From positions 136,501 to 200,500 of the forward strand of contig CAJNDS010000990.1 in the NCBI GenBank assembly GCA_905221605.1: a DNA stretch of 64,000 nucleotides, in the 5' to 3' direction. The notes beneath the pieces are model-generated. The model did not search any database and was not told where the DNA came from. It saw only the letters and a list, made by a program, of their open reading frames with translations. Positions 34,340 to 48,600 of the stretch are shown piece by piece. A program made the translations under genes and the position numbers. Source of the stretch: Symbiodinium natans. Lineage: Eukaryota > Sar > Dinophyceae > Suessiales > Symbiodiniaceae. Numbering within the stretch: position 1 is the first letter of the stretch; every line of letters starts with the position of its first letter.

Positions 34340-37300
34340 TCTTTCGCATCTGGACTGCTCGGCAACTTTGGGAAGGCAAAGCCGACAAAGTCTCCCGTCG
34401 GTCGACGCATTGGCTCAACAAGCTTGTTCCATAACCAACCATCAAGCGCCAAAGTGGTCGGCGCCCAAACCCACAAACCCCCACACACCCCACTACAAGG
34501 CATGTGCCAAAAACTATGCGAACAATGACCTACCAACCCCAACCCCAAAGCCTGAACCCCAAATCTTGGTAGCCCCAGCAAACCCTATTGCAAAGAGGTG
34601 CCCTTGTGGGGGTTGGAAGCCACAGGGCACCACAGGGCCACCGGAACCCCGAACCTGCGGAAGAACCAAAAGAGGCGATGCCCTCACGCCTCGCACATGG
34701 CAGGGTCCAGCAGCGAGAGGGACTGGCGTGGAGCTGAGGGCTTTTGGGGATCTAGATGTTAGGGTGGCTTTCTGGTTTCGTCTAGGGCTCGGGGGTTTGT
34801 GGTTGTGTCGTCCGTGTGCCCTCACTTGGCTCAATGCAGCGTCAGCAGATCAAACAGCGCTTAAGGATCACCAAGCAACAGCTGCAACTCAGGGCTAAAG
34901 AAGGTTTAGGGTTTGGGGTTTTGAGCTGTAACCCTAGGGACACCCCTATGGCCCGAATGGCCTGATAAACCTTCTGGGAGCCCCTCAACACCTCCCTGAA
35001 AAAAAAAGAAAAAACCTTTGTTGGTAACCTTGGCGACGGACCCCTTCCCTGAACGACTGAACAATTTCTCCTGCGGGCTCGGCGGCTTGAGCCCCCTAAA
35101 CCCTAAACCCTAAATCCCTTAAAATCCTGAATCCACAACCTGCAAGCCTGAACACTCAGCCCCCTAGCTTCCATCCGTGTCATGAGGGCGCTTGCAGAAC
35201 CTATGCCCTGATGCATCTTGACAACCGTCCTGTCAATGCTCAAACTTCAGAATAGTCTCAAAAGGGTTTGGGTGTTCAGGGCTTAGGGGGCTTGGAGGGT
35301 TTATAGGCTTGTTTGGGGCTTAGAGGGCATGCACCGCTTATAGGCTTAAGGTTTAGGGTGTGCGGTCTCCACGCCCTTTCTATGCCTTGGGATGAGGGTG
35401 ATTCCCGAGGACGTAAGGTTCCCAAAAACCCCTGGCACCTGCATCGTCTGCTGCTCGTCCAGGAGCGGAACGAAAAAGCTTTCCCAAAAGCCCCACTCAC
35501 CTCGGGGGCTCTTCTTAAAAGTAAGGCTCCTTATTGGGAGGAAATGCCATGTATACACACCCCTTGCGCGAGTAATCTTCAGAGGGCGGCCTCTAGAGGC
35601 TTTCGCCGTTTAGGGACCACGGTGTCTCAACCACACAGGGAGGTACACGACAAAAGAAATTCAGCCCAGTCATGTTGAGAGGCTTGGGCTGAAGGCTCAG
35701 GTTTAGCAGGTTTAGGGTAAACCCAAAACCCTAAACCCGAAACCCTAAACAGCTCAGCTATAGAGTAGGCTTAACGGATTTGGGGTTTGTTTGGCGTTCT
35801 GCGAGCTCGAAGGTTGGGACGGCTTCGAATGATCCCGTATCATCTCTCTCAAAGTTGGTCGCGAGAAGCTGTGGGCTACTTGATGGAGCTAGTTACCCTA
35901 AACCCTAAACCCTAAACCCTAAACTGGAAAGCTGGGGATTGCGCACAGGCTCCCCAGCCTTCCAGTCTGGACTCCCCAACCTCCTGAGACCTTACAAGTC
36001 CTCAGCTCCTGCGGGCTTAAGGTATCGTCTAGGGTTTAGGGTTTGGGGTTTGGGGTTTAGGGTTTAGGGTTTGGGGTTTAGGGTTTGGGGTTGGAGGGGT
36101 TTTTGGGCTCGGGGCCCAGCAACAATAGCCCCTAAAGCCTTAAACTCTACGAGTACCTTCCTTTAGGCTCTCCAGTTTCGGGTATAGGGGTGTTGTGATG
36201 AGCATTCTGACGTTTGATAGGGCTCGCGCGGCTAAGGTTTCCCCCTCATCGCCCAAAATCCCTAAACCCGAAACCCTAAAACCCTAAACCCTAAAACCCG
36301 AAACCCTAAAACCCTAAACCAGAAATCTTCCAGGGTGCCGGCCGTTGAACTGTTTCGAGAGGGGCGTGTCGCTGGAGACCTGCCTCATCCTGAGCTGGCT
36401 GCGGCTCTTTGGGTGTGTGGGTGGGTGTAGGGTTGGGCTTTGGGTTCAGCGTTTAGGGTTGGGGAACCACAGGAAACCCCTAAGTTCTCGAAACCACAGA
36501 CCATGAACGACCATGAAGCACAGAAGGGAAATCCTAAACCAAAGCCCTAATAAGGTCACTAACTGTGAACCATGGGGGCGGGGGAGGGGGGGCGGGCTGG
36601 GGGGTGGGTACCATGGAGGGGGGGGGGGGGGAAGGGTGCGTGAATGCTGGTGCATACAGCATCAACCCTCATCATCCATGTTTAGGCTTTGCGGGGTGGT
36701 GAGTCTGGGGAATTTGGGATTTAGGATTCAGTACAGAAAAGGAACGCTAGCACCCGAGGGGGGGCACTGAGATGCCCAGCCTCCTAGGGCCAGCAGACAT
36801 AGCCGGCACCCGAAATCCTAAACCCGGCACATGCAAGGCTAATTCCTGAGGCGGAGGCTTCATCACGAAGAACATGTCCGAACCTCAGCATCCCCTCCCA
36901 CTTTAAGCTTTTGGTTTTGCTGCTTTGGGGAGGCTCTGGGGTTCTCCAGGGCAGCCCTAGAACCCTGAGGCGGGTGTTAGACGTTAACGGGTTCTCCGAC
37001 CCCATGAAGCCCCTCAACCTCAGGCCCTGATCCGCGTTTTAGGCGCTTTCTTGTGACTCAGGGTTCTGGCAAGATCCCAGGAACGTCTGGATCAAAGCCT
37101 TCCAGCCCTAAGTTGACACACCCCAAAGCCCCCAAACTCAGCCGATAAAGATTCCAGGGTTTGGCGCAGTGCAATAGGCCCTATAGGCGTTTTGCACAAG
37201 GGCCTGCTGCACATGTGGAATGTCCTCTAAGGCTCTGAGCGTTCTTCCCTTCGCGGGAATTCTGAAACTGTACATATATGTGTTTCTGCACATGTAAAAA

Positions 37301-37980
37301 ATCGAAAACAAGCAAAATCGAAGTAAATGCAGGCTAATCACATAAACGAATCAGAGACCGAAACAACGGGGACCCACGGATAACGGATACTAACTTGGAG
37401 AGCTGACCCAAGTCCTGTGTTGCGCTTCTTGGGCTCATGGTGTGAGGCCAAAGGTCTAAGGTGTTCTTCGCCCTGAAGGCGGATTCGCTCTGCAGGCCTT
37501 TAAAGCCCTAAAACCTAAGGGCCTTTATCCCTCAAGCCCCCAGAGCCTGTTTCTTATTGTCGTCTCGAACCCAAGCGCAAAGCCCGCAACCATAAGCCCT
37601 GAACCCTAATCTAAGCCGGCAACCCCTCAACCCTGTAAGCCCCTAAGCCCCTCGCGACCATGAGCCCTGAACCCTAACCCAAGCCCGCAACCCTCAACCC
37701 TATAAGCTCCTAAATCCGAAACCCTAAGCCCTATAGACTCTAAAACCACTAAAGCCTCAGTCCCTCACCCGTCTTGGGCTCCTTCATCGCATCCTCATTC
37801 CACCTCAAGCTGAACCGCCAGTTGAGCGGTTGGGGTTGTAGAGTTTCGGGTTGCCCAGAACCTATGTCTTAGGACTTGGGAGTTGCTTATATCTCTGAGC
37901 TTCCTCAGCAGGCGCCCTCGATCCGTTTCGGAAACCTGTGGGGAACGTGGCGCCCTCGCTTTTCAGCACTCCGCTTGTGG
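34340..37980 (-). other. Cluster of minus-strand exon candidates, gene not resolved
   Basis: Segments free of telomeric repeat with protein-like minus-strand frames: 34340-34440 (LWNKLVEPMRRPTGDF), 35030-35090, 35355-35515 (RGEWGFWESFFVPLLDEQQT), 35790-35885 (LLATNFERDDTGSFEAVPTF), 36330-36405 (QLRMRQVSSDTPLSKQFNG), 36830-36915, 37769-37803 (WNEDAMKEPKT, donor GTGAGG), 37905-37980 (GVLKSEGATFPTGF). Some are open in two frames or on both strands, and they could not be chained, so no gene model is given. Between them are degenerate telomeric repeats. Confidence 0.25.
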
Positions 37981-39288
37981 GGTTTTTGGGTTTTTCAAGG
38001 TCGGAAATGGCTGTTCTGAGCTGCTTCCCCAACATGCACTGATGATCTGATGCAGCCTACAGAGCCCTGCAGTTCGCGCAGTACTGTATGAGTTTGAAGA
38101 GCGTTAAGGGCGAAGGTGGGTGGTCGTCGTCGCAAGCCTGAGATACACATTTTTCCGAGGTAGCATGACCGAAGAAGGTCTGGCAAGGGCCATCCTGGCG
38201 CGAGGTTTGACCTGCACGTCCTGGCTGCCCCGTCGACTCCATTCGGTGCTTCGTGCTGGCTGCGGGGACAACATGCCCGATCAACGACATGCGAAGAGGA
38301 ACAGGCTGCAAATTCTAGAACACTTGGAACAAAACAAGTCCTTTGCCCTAAGCCCTAAACCCTGAATATCCCTAAGCCCTAAGCCCCTGGACTAGCCTTA
38401 AAACGGGCCATGAACGCCTTTTGGCAAGCCCATGCAGTGCCCATCTTTTGTGATTCCAAGGCGCGGCATCTACCGGGTTCAGGGCTTCAGAGGGTTTAGG
38501 GTTTAGGGTTTCGGGTTTAGGGTTTAGGGCTTGAGAGGAATGCAGGGGGAGGGGGGGGGGAGGGGGGGGGGTGGCGCTCAGGGCTTGAGGCGCTTCGTGG
38601 TTTAGGGGTTTTCGTGTTTCAAACTTAGGCTTTTTCAGGGTTTAGGGTTGTCGGGCTTAGGGTTTTTCAGGGTTTTGTGGGGTTTAGGGGCCTGGGGGTG
38701 AGGGGTTGAAGGGGTACTAGGTCAAAGGCCAAACTGGGAATACACAAGGGTGCCAGGGCATGCCTCTGTTGTAGTTCTAGTTGGGTTGATACATTACAAG
38801 AATTGACCCATATTGATATCAAAGGCCCCAAGGATCATCTTGTCTAGGGTTTAGGGTTGAGGGTTTAGGGTGGAGCTCCTGGTCCTAAGCAAGTTCACCG
38901 ATGCCGACGCCAAGCAAAAGCACAAAAGTGGGTTAGACGCTTGTGGTCCTGACACCAACGCCCAACACCCGAACAGCCTGAACCCTAACCCCCAAAAACC
39001 TTAAACCCCTAAACCCCTAAACCCTAACCCTGAACCCGAAACCCTAAACCCTGCACCTTATAAACCCTGAACCGCACCTGGTTTCAGTGCCAACTCTCAG
39101 GCGTCGCAGCCTTAGTCTGAGTGGGACATAAGCCTCGGCGAGCAGATCCCCGCAAGTTTGGAAAGCTGCTGGGGATGAGAGGGTTGCCCTAAAGCACTGA
39201 AGGCGACAACCCTCAAACCCTCAATGTCCTTGAAGACGTTGAATTGAACCCAAGAGGGCTCCAATGCACCCAATCCCCCCTCCATCAT

Positions 39289-39292
<4 letters not shown>

Positions 39293-39336
<44 letters not shown>
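39293..39336. repeat. (GA)n microsatellite
   Basis: About 44 bp of GAGAGA with a single AAA interruption. Confidence 0.95.
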
Positions 39337-39337
<1 letters not shown>

Positions 39338-39536
39338 TACAACAACTACTAAAACTAGGTGCTAGATGTGCGAGGCATGAGGAGACACGCATGCGCCGCT
39401 TCTATGCAGAACAAGATGAGGGAGGGTGTTGGTGAGCCCTAAGCTCAAACGCAAAACCCTGCAAGCACCAAAAACCCCAAAACGCAGAGCAACAACCCTC
39501 AAACCCTAAACCCTGAGACTCCAAACTGCCACAGAA

Positions 39537-39616
39537 GGGGCCCTTATACTAACAGTCCTTAAGAGGGATTCTAGTACCCCCTATTACAATCCCTACCAAG
39601 GACTGTTTGTGTAAAC
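39537..39616. mobile_element. MITE-like family A, copy 3 (truncated ends)
   Basis: The arms CTTATACTAACAGTCCTTAA and, inverted, CAAGGACTGTTTGTGTAA are kept; the outer GGGATGTTCC/GGAACATCCC tips are lost. Confidence 0.6.
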
Positions 39617-39639
39617 CAAACTGCCGCAGAAGGGGCCGC

Positions 39640-42600
39640 TGCACGAGCCAGGCTGAGAAGAGGGCAAGGCCGACGCAAACCACCGCGAAGAAGCCTCGGT
39701 GGGGGTGGGGTCGAAGGTTGAGTTCAGGGTTGTACGGACCCCTAAACCCGAAACCCTAAACCCTAAACCCTAAACCCGAAACCCTAAACCAGGGAGCAGA
39801 AGAGCAGGATCTGGTTGAGAAGGTTGTTGGGCGCCCGCAGATACCACTCCTGCAGGAATCAGGGCAGGGCAATTCCTTCCAAAGCCCCGCGCACCTCAAT
39901 TCGTTTAAGCGCAAAACCCAAACCCCTACAGAAACCCACACTACAGACTCAGAGCACCCAGCCATGCGATGACTGGACCCTCAGCACCAGCACCCCTACA
40001 AAACCATCCAGACAAGGGGTTTAGCACCTAGGGACCGCAAAGCGGGTTCAGGTCTGAAGGTGTCGGGATCCCTCTACAGCCATGGCCCGGCACTCTCATG
40101 TCCGAGAAGCCTCCAGCACCAACCAGGTTAACAACCCCCGCCCAAAAAATAGTAAGAATAAGATAACTAAGCCCTAAAACACAGCAACCTTTCACCCAAA
40201 GCCCTGGTGCCTAAGCACGAGACCCCCTCCCCCCCCCCGCCTCCCGGCCAAAGCCTACACAAGAGCTCTGAACCCGAAGGTCTAGGATCTTAACCTGGAA
40301 CCCCTTTTCAAACTTGCCAAGTTGCCACCACGCCCAGGCTGCCCACAAAAAAGAACCAGGCGATGAACCTTGCAAGGGAAGCCTTTTTCAAAACTTGGAG
40401 TTGATGCGGCTGGAGCTCGGATTCTGGGTCTTTGATGATGTGTGAACATTTACACTATATACACCATCTTATACTATGTACACTATCAATTCCAATTTCC
40501 TGGCTGGCGACTGCTTTTCCTCGGAATCCCTTATTGGCTTAGCCCGTTCGGGGTTTAGAGCTCTAAGCCTCGGATTTATAGGCAACACATTCGAGAAACA
40601 TTTTATGCATTATCTCGAATATGGGCCCTTTTGGGAACTCTACCCTGCACTCCGAGTGTGGCCCTTTCAACGTTCCTTCCACACAAGGCCTCTTAAGACC
40701 AACGAGGGAGAAAAGAAAGCATCCCAAAGAACTACCTGCACCATGAGGAGTGTGCTGGAAAAGAGGGGCTCCACCTAATAAACCCCTAAAACCCAAACCC
40801 CGCCCCAAAAAAAAACCTAAGCCCAACACCTCAAGCAACAACCTGATGTGGAATTCGAATCGAACGCGTCTGCAGCCCCTCCCCCCCGAATACTTGGCCG
40901 GATTTCAAGGCAAGGCGAAGCGCTGATTGTAGGGATCCTCCCGGAAGAACTTCGTGGTGCCGTGTGCATCCACGATGTCCGTGGTTTCATCCTTCGTCTT
41001 AGAAGAGTTACATGGTCCCTTAGTGTGGGCCCTTAGATAGGGGCCCCTTAAAAGCCCCTTACATAGCTCATAAACCCATGGGCCCTATAATTCAGAACCC
41101 TTTTTGAGATCTTTTTGAGGCAAGGGGCCATATTCAGAAACAATGTAACCTCCCTTAGACCCCAAACCCGAAACCCGAAACCCTAAACCCTTGTTTGGGG
41201 GCTTGGGATGTAGGCTCCACTTCTTGATGGTCAAAATCAGGGTTAGTAGTTTCACTTGGGATGTTTCCCCGTATACTAACAGTCCTTAATAGGGCTTATA
41301 GTCGGGGGTACTAAAAATCCCTATTAAGTACTGAGACTGTTAGTATGAGGGGGGACATCCCGAGTTTGGATGAATCCCCCTCGAGCTTTAGGAAAACTAC
41401 GCGCGTCGCAGGGGTCTAGGGTGGACAAGGCGCAGGGTGTAGCCTGGTTGGAGGCTTCCTGAGTGAGGGTTTCAGGTCTCATGTGGCCGGGGCCCTAAAC
41501 CCTAAACCCTAAACCCTAAACCCTAGACCCCTAATTCAGGGTTTAGGGTTTCGGGTTGCTCGGCTCATCCGAAAGCTGTAAGGCCGGCAAAGGCCAAACA
41601 TCCCAAGTAAACACTATACTTGGGCAGCCTCCCAAGACAGTGGTCCTTTCCTTCTTTTGTTTTGGGTTGGGGGGGGGGGGGGGTTCAAGCAGGCGCGGGA
41701 CTCTCGCCAAGCTTTCGCAGCACTTAGGATGTCTTTAAGCCCTGAGCTTTCAGCCATGCCTCTAGATCTTTGGGGGGAAATAGAGGAACAGAGGAGGGAC
41801 CCTCACAAGAAAGCCCAGTTTCTTGTTGGTGGCTTTTTGTTGGGTTACCTAGGGAAACAAGGGGGAATATAAGCTGTGCTATAGAAAGAGTTGTATATCG
41901 GGTAAGAATATCGAGATCGCCTTCCGCCGGCTCATCAGGCGTCCCTTAAGCTTTGGTGTGTCTGTGTGTCCTGGTGCATGCTGAACTGCAGCCTCACGCC
42001 CAGAATCAGCATCACGCGATACCTCAAGCTGAGGCTCAGAGGTGCTAGGGACTCACCGATCTCAAAAAAGCAGTAGAGGAGCTGAATCTTCCCAAAGCTG
42101 TGGGGTCTTGGGTTTGGGTTTTATAGGGTTGCCATTGTTTTCGTGAGCCTCACACCCCCATCCCCCAGCCCAAACATCCCAGTTTATGGCCAATGGGGAT
42201 TTCGGGATGTCGTGTGTTGGGGTTGTTAATTACTAGCATTTAGCGCAGGGAATTGCCAAAAAACACAAAACAACAGGCCTAGCCGCACAAAGGACGCGAT
42301 GCCCATGGCGAAAGAGCGCAAGCCCCAGCGTCGGTGCCTCAGGGAGGGGGTAAAGGTTTGGAGCCTTTGGGCTTTAAGGGCTTGTGGGGTTCGGTGCCAT
42401 TACAAGGCTCGTAGGGTCTAGGGTTGAGGGTCTATCGGGTTCATGGTTTAGGGTCGAGGAAAACTAAGGGGTGATCGGGTATATACGGCCTGTGGTAGCG
42501 GCTTAGAGGGTCTACGGTTGAGGGTTTTGCAACGCGAAGGGGGGGATCTAAACCCTGGGCCCTCCGAAAGCCAGACCTGAGCCCGAAACCCCGTACAGCA

Positions 42601-45600
42601 AAGCTGCGCCCGACACCCTGAGCCCAACAAACACCTAAACTGCGCTGAACCCAAAGCCCTGACCACCACATCCTCGACTTAAGACTTATGACCTAGAGGG
42701 CCCGCCCGAAATAGGGCGTAGGGTTTAGGGTTGATTTGATTGGAGGGGACTCGCGGAAAAAAAGGTGACCTACAAAAGGTCTGCGAAAGACTCTGGAAAA
42801 AAGGGTTTAGGATACTGATCAAGGGCTTCGGGGCGTTGGGCCGGAGGAGTTCTTGGCCTAGTTGAACCAAGTGTGGGGTAGGTGTCACCCTAAACTCCTA
42901 AACCCTATAACCCTAGACCCTAAACCCTAGAGCTTCAGGGCATAAGAGCTCTGGCCTCAAACTTCGTCGGGTTCATGTTTTTGAAACCCTGAACCTTAAA
43001 GACCCTGCGCGCAACCCTGACTGAAGGTCCTGAAGCAAACTGAGCCTGTGACCTAGCACATGGGGGTTCAGGGTTCTTAGGGCGCTTAGGGCGCTTAGGG
43101 TTTAGGGTTGAGGGGGCTGCTCAGACTTACTTTAAACCCTGAACCCACACTAAGGGAATGCTTAAGGGTTTGACCTTGATTCTTGCCCGGGGCGCGCCGC
43201 GATGTCCTTCTGCCGGGCTGTCCAGTACGCCAGCCTTTTGGGTCTGCAGTGTTTTCCCTAAACCCTAAACCCTAAACCCGAAACCCTAAACCCTAAACCG
43301 CCTAAACCCTAAACCCTAAACCCTAAACACTAAACCCTAAACCCTAAACCCTGAACCCGACACCCTGAACCCGTTCAGCTTTTGGGGCTTTAGGGCTTAG
43401 GGTGCTGAGGGCCAAGGGCTTTTAGGGCTGTCTCTCTTGTAGAGGTTCGTGTAGTGCCTTTAGGGTTTCAGACCCTGAACTCTGAACCCTAACTAAAGCC
43501 AGGTTTAGGGCATCCAGGGCTTAGGGTTGAAGTTTCAGCGCCCTTCGAGTTGCCATTGTTTTTTCTCCTTCTTTTGGGGGTGTAGGGTTTAGGGTTTACG
43601 GAAACCCCAAAAATCCGCAAAACTTGCAAAAGCCCGAAGACCCTGACACCCGAAGCCCCAGCCCCAAATCCCCAAACCCTCCAAGCCCCAAAAACACCGA
43701 AACGCGAGAAACCTCTGAAACCCCAAAGCTACAAAACGCCAAAAACCCAGAACCTCTGAAAACCAAAAGCTACAAAGCTCCCAAACCCCCACCCCAAGTT
43801 ACCCTAAACTTCCCAAGCCCAAGAAATCAGAAACATCCAAAAGCCCTTAACCGTGGGATGTTCTTATACTAGCAGTCCTTAATCGGGATTCTATTGGGGG
43901 GGTACTATAGTCCCTTTTAAGGACTGTTAATACAAAGGGGGACATCCCAAGCCAAACCCTCAGCCCGGATTCAGAAGCCGCCGGGCGACAGCGCAAATGC
44001 CACGACGCAGCAGCCGTAGGCCGTGAAGGCTGCGCTCCTGAGTAGAGGTGGTTGGGGTTTAGGGTTTCGGGTTTGGGGTTTAGGGTTTAAGGTTTAGGGT
44101 TTGGGGCTTAGGGTTTAGGGTTTAGGGTTTGGGGATTAGGGTTTTACGGGTCAAGATTTACGGAGGGTCATGCGGCTTTCGGCATTTTTGGGTTCGGCTT
44201 AGCTCCACTTTCATGGGATATACTATGCTAATTGTTCAGAAGTTTGGTGCCACTGGCTGTAGGTTTCGAAGCGGGCCTCAACAACAGCCGTGAATCCAAA
44301 TTAGCCCAGACTGGTCAGTGATCTGAATTAGGGTTTTCGGCTGTCGTGGAACAAAATTCCAGACCCCTCCACGCGAACCCATCTTAAGCCACGGCTCATG
44401 GGCCATCCACCCGCGAGAATGTGCCTCGGCGGAAATGGGAGAGGGGATGGTTAACCCTCCAAAGAACTACCTGCTCCTACACCCTTAGCCCTAAACCCTA
44501 ACCCATGCATCGCCCGCAAACCCTAAACCCTGAAGCAGCTGGCTGAGGGGGGGGGGGGACAACACTTAAGACACCTTGAACTCCACACAAGACTGTATGG
44601 GGGTCGATATCAAGTTTTGGGCACTTTTAAGTCGCAACTATCGTACACTCCTTATACTCCAGCGCCCCAAAAAACCCAAGATTTCGACCGACCATCGACC
44701 CCCAAAGCCAAGCTCTAAAAGCCCAGGCTACTGCTGGAGGATGAAGCCGAAGCCGCCAATGCAGGTCAAGACAGAGCAGATGACCTACCAGGGTTTCCTT
44801 TTCTTTCAGAGTGCTGGGTTTAGGGTGTTTGGGTCTTGGGGGGTTTAGTGTTGCTGGAATAGGTTTAAGGTTTGGGGCGAAGATAAGGGGGACTTGGGGG
44901 GCTGTGTCATATGTTACATACTTGTTTTCACCACCTTTGCACCAGAAAACTTTTTCTTCCTGGGTTACTCCGGTTTCAGGACAAAAGCTTACTTACTCTG
45001 GTTTCTTTTATTTTTGTTGGTGCAAGGTTTGTGGCGCCAAGGCTTCAGGAGACTAGAGCAGGCTTCATTCAGGTATAGGGTTTAGGATTTAGGGTTTAGG
45101 GTTTAGGATTTAGGGTTTAGGGTTTAGAGTTTAGGGTTAAGGGTTCAGGGTTTCGCGTTTAGCGTTTAGGGCTTAGTGTTTAGGGCGTGCCGAACGGAAG
45201 TGATTGGTGAAGCAAAGTCACGAGGCTCAGGACTTGAACCCCGAGAGTAATTATAAGGGCTTGTTTAGTTACCCTAAACCCTACACCCTAAATCCTAAAC
45301 CCTAAACCAGAAGCCCTAAACCCAGAATGCTGAGCCCGAAACCCCGAACTCTGCAACAATGACAGCCAAGGTTATGCTTTCAAATAGGAAAGCTCTAGAG
45401 TGTTCCGGGCATGTGCTGCTGAGTAAGAGGGCGGAAGCCTCTACCCTCTGCAAGCCCCGTACACATTGCCGCCTTGAATTTCTACAGCAACGCCGTAAAG
45501 CCTCTCCATAGCCTCTCCTAAATCCTAACCTCCCTAAATCCTGAACCCTAAATCCGAAACCCCAAACCCTAAACCCTAAATCCGAAACCCTAAACCCTAA

Positions 45601-48600
45601 ACCCTAAATCCGAAACCCTGAACCCTAAACTCTCCCTCCCCCCCCCCCCGGGCGTAAATTCGCCCAACAGTGCGGTGGGTCGGTAGCCACTCCGGCCGCT
45701 TGGAGACCTGAGGATGGACTCGGGACCTAAACCCTAAACCCTAAACCCTAAACCCTAAACCCTAAACCCTAAACCCTAAACCCTAAACCCGTTAGGCTCG
45801 GGGTCTTGAGGGACTTAGGGATATTGAAGGTTTAGAGTTCAGCTTTCGAGTCGTTGAGGCAATCTAGTCCAATGGGTTTGTCAACCTAAGCCTTAAACCC
45901 GAAACCCTGAAACCTAGAACCCTGGAACCCTAGAAGCCTAGAACCCTACTGGAACCCTACTAGAACCATAGAACCCCCCAGAACCCTTGAACCCTCGCAC
46001 CGTCAACCCTTAGGATTCCCTTAGGACTCAGTCCACGACCTCACAAGTCCGACAATGTGTTGGGATTTGCTGGGATTGCAAGAAATTCTCTGCACATCGT
46101 AGAACATTGTGCAGCAGAAAAAACGTCATGCTGACAAGGCATTGCGGCAACACACTCATTTAAGGCATACAAAGTAAAACCCCAACAAGAGGTCGCATTT
46201 CCTGAAAAAGCCAGTTTACGAGCTTCCCCTGCAGATAGCTTGAACAAGCTTACAAAACGGGTAGTGCTACTTTGAGGGGCTGGCTTTTCTGACCCTTCAA
46301 AAGGCCAGCTTGTCCTGGAAGGGACGAAACATGAGGCTGACTCTAGATCCCAAATTTCACGATCCCTCACCCAACACGCATGGAACAGCTTCAGGCTAGT
46401 AGCCTTATGGTACCGGTCGATGTTAGCACAATTGGTAAGTGTCATTCTTCAGTAAGCATGGGTGGAATTTTAAGGCAGGATATCCTATAAGCTTTTCCTC
46501 AACTCTCAACCCCCCGAAACCCTAAGCCCTCTTGACCCTAAACTCTAAACTTCCCAAACCCTCAGGTTTGTCCAGCCAGGCTGCAGGCAGCACCTGCCAC
46601 ACGCCAGCCAGCGTGATCACCGAGCCAGTGACCTTGGGCTTCACTAGGCTCTGTCCGGAGTCCTTCAGGGCCTTAAAGTGAGTTCTGACCGTAGAGTCGC
46701 TTTAGGGTTCGTGTGGGGCCTCAAGTTTGGGCTTGTTTAACGAGGTGTGTGCCACGAGTCAGTTAAAGGGGGCCTCCAGAGCATCCTGAAGTTTCGAGAG
46801 GAACCCAGGGTTTGGGCTTTTTAGGGGTGTTAGGGCGTGAGAGTTTGAAAATCACGAAGGCATAGCCTCCAATAACCACAGGTAGCTGTCCCAGAACAAA
46901 CGACCCCTCGAATTCAGTAGAAGGGCTACCCTAAACCCTATAAACCCTAAATCGCTCCAAGATTCTGAAGTCATGACTTGAAGCCCCAAGACATCCCCGC
47001 TCTGCCGCAAACCTCGAACCCGAAACTGTCAAACCCGCAGCCCAGCCACAGCGAGACTAGCTTAGAAACCCCTAAACCCCCTAAACCCTAAACTCCCTGC
47101 ACTGTAAACTCCCTAAGCCCCAAACTCCCTATACGCTCTAGAGACTCCCTAAACCCTACTCCCCAAACCCTAAGCCCCCTAAACCCTAAACTCCCTAAAC
47201 CCTAATCCCTAACTTCCAGGCCAAGAGGCGAAATGCAAGCCCATGCACACCGCCCGCGCGGTGGTCGCGCCCAGGTTCGGCAGCAGCACGTTCCAGTTCT
47301 CCTTCGGAGAGGGGTTTAGGGTGCAGGGTGTAGGGTTAGGGTTTGTTGTTTAGGGTTTGGGGTTTAGGGTGTTTAGGCCTTTGCGGTTGCTCTGAATATT
47401 CCAAAGGCCTGCAACCCGGGCCCATACTTCGGATGCCCTTGTACACAAGGGTAAGGGGCCATACGAAGGGCCCATAGTTGCAACCCTAAACCCTAAACCC
47501 TATAATAAACCCTAAACCCTAAACCCGAAACCCTTAGTAGATCTTAGTAGAAGTCACCACAATAAGACCGACGCTCGGGTCTCAGGGGAAGAAGGAGGGA
47601 AACGAAACCAAACTCCGAACTCTTTGCTGGTCAGGTCTTTAAACACCCTCAAAATTATTTATATATAGGGCGGTTCTCAGAATTATGATCCGTTTGGGGG
47701 TACCCAAAATATTAGGTGCCGTATTAGAATAGCGATCCGAAAAAGGGCAACCATGTTGAGAGCCACCTAATATAGGGTCCCTTATAAACCCAAATAAGGA
47801 AAAAATGTCCCAGAATCCAACCTAGCTTGTAAGGTGACCAGCTTGCAGGTTGCGAGGTTTGGGGCTTCACGGTTTTTGGGTTTAGGCATTAGGGTTTCAG
47901 GGTCTCAGGGAATAGGGTTTAGGGGTTTAGGGCTTTGAAGCATTCGGGATGAGGTTTGGCGGTGTCAGGGTTTGGGCAGTTCGGCTTCAGGGCTTCAGGG
48001 CTTCAGGGCTTCAGGGCTTCAGGGGTTGGGGTTCAAAATCTGAGGCTGTGGCGGCCTAGGGTTTTAGGGCATGGGGGACTAGGGGTGTAGGGTTTAGGGC
48101 ATCCTCAACCCTAACCCCTAAACCCCTAAACCCCTAAACCCCTAAACCCCTAAACCCCTAAACCCCTAAACCCCTAAACCCCTAAACCCCTAAACCCTTA
48201 AACCCCTAAACCCCTAAACCCCTAAACCCCTAAACCCCTAAACCCCTAAACCCCTAAACCCCTAAATCCTATCCCTAATCCGGGCAACAGGGACTTTGTG
48301 CTCGCTAGCTGGAGCAAGGTGCTGCGGGATCATCAATGCCGGCGACGAAGTACATGAGCCAGACCTGCGAAGGAACGGTTGCTCGGGTTTGGGTTTAGGG
48401 TTTAGGGTTCAGGGTTCAAGGTTCAGGGCTCTTGTTTGGGTTTAGGGCTTGGGGCTTGGGTTCAGTTCAGGGTTTAGAGTTTATTAGGGTTCGCGGCTTA
48501 GGGTTCAGGGTTGGGGATTCTAGGTGTTCAGTGTTCAGGCGTTCCGGGCTTAAGTGCTTCGATGTCTCAGGGTTTTGGGGGCTTCGGGTTTACGTATTCG

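Noticed and set aside
34368-34898. 176-codon plus-strand open frame
   Set aside because: Pro/Thr/Asn-rich reading of CCCAAACCCC-type repeat plus the antisense of a likely minus exon; not protein-like throughout.
40476-40778. 100-codon plus-strand open frame
   Set aside because: Contains a palindromic GGGCCC repeat of family C and no motif; the minus strand is also open.
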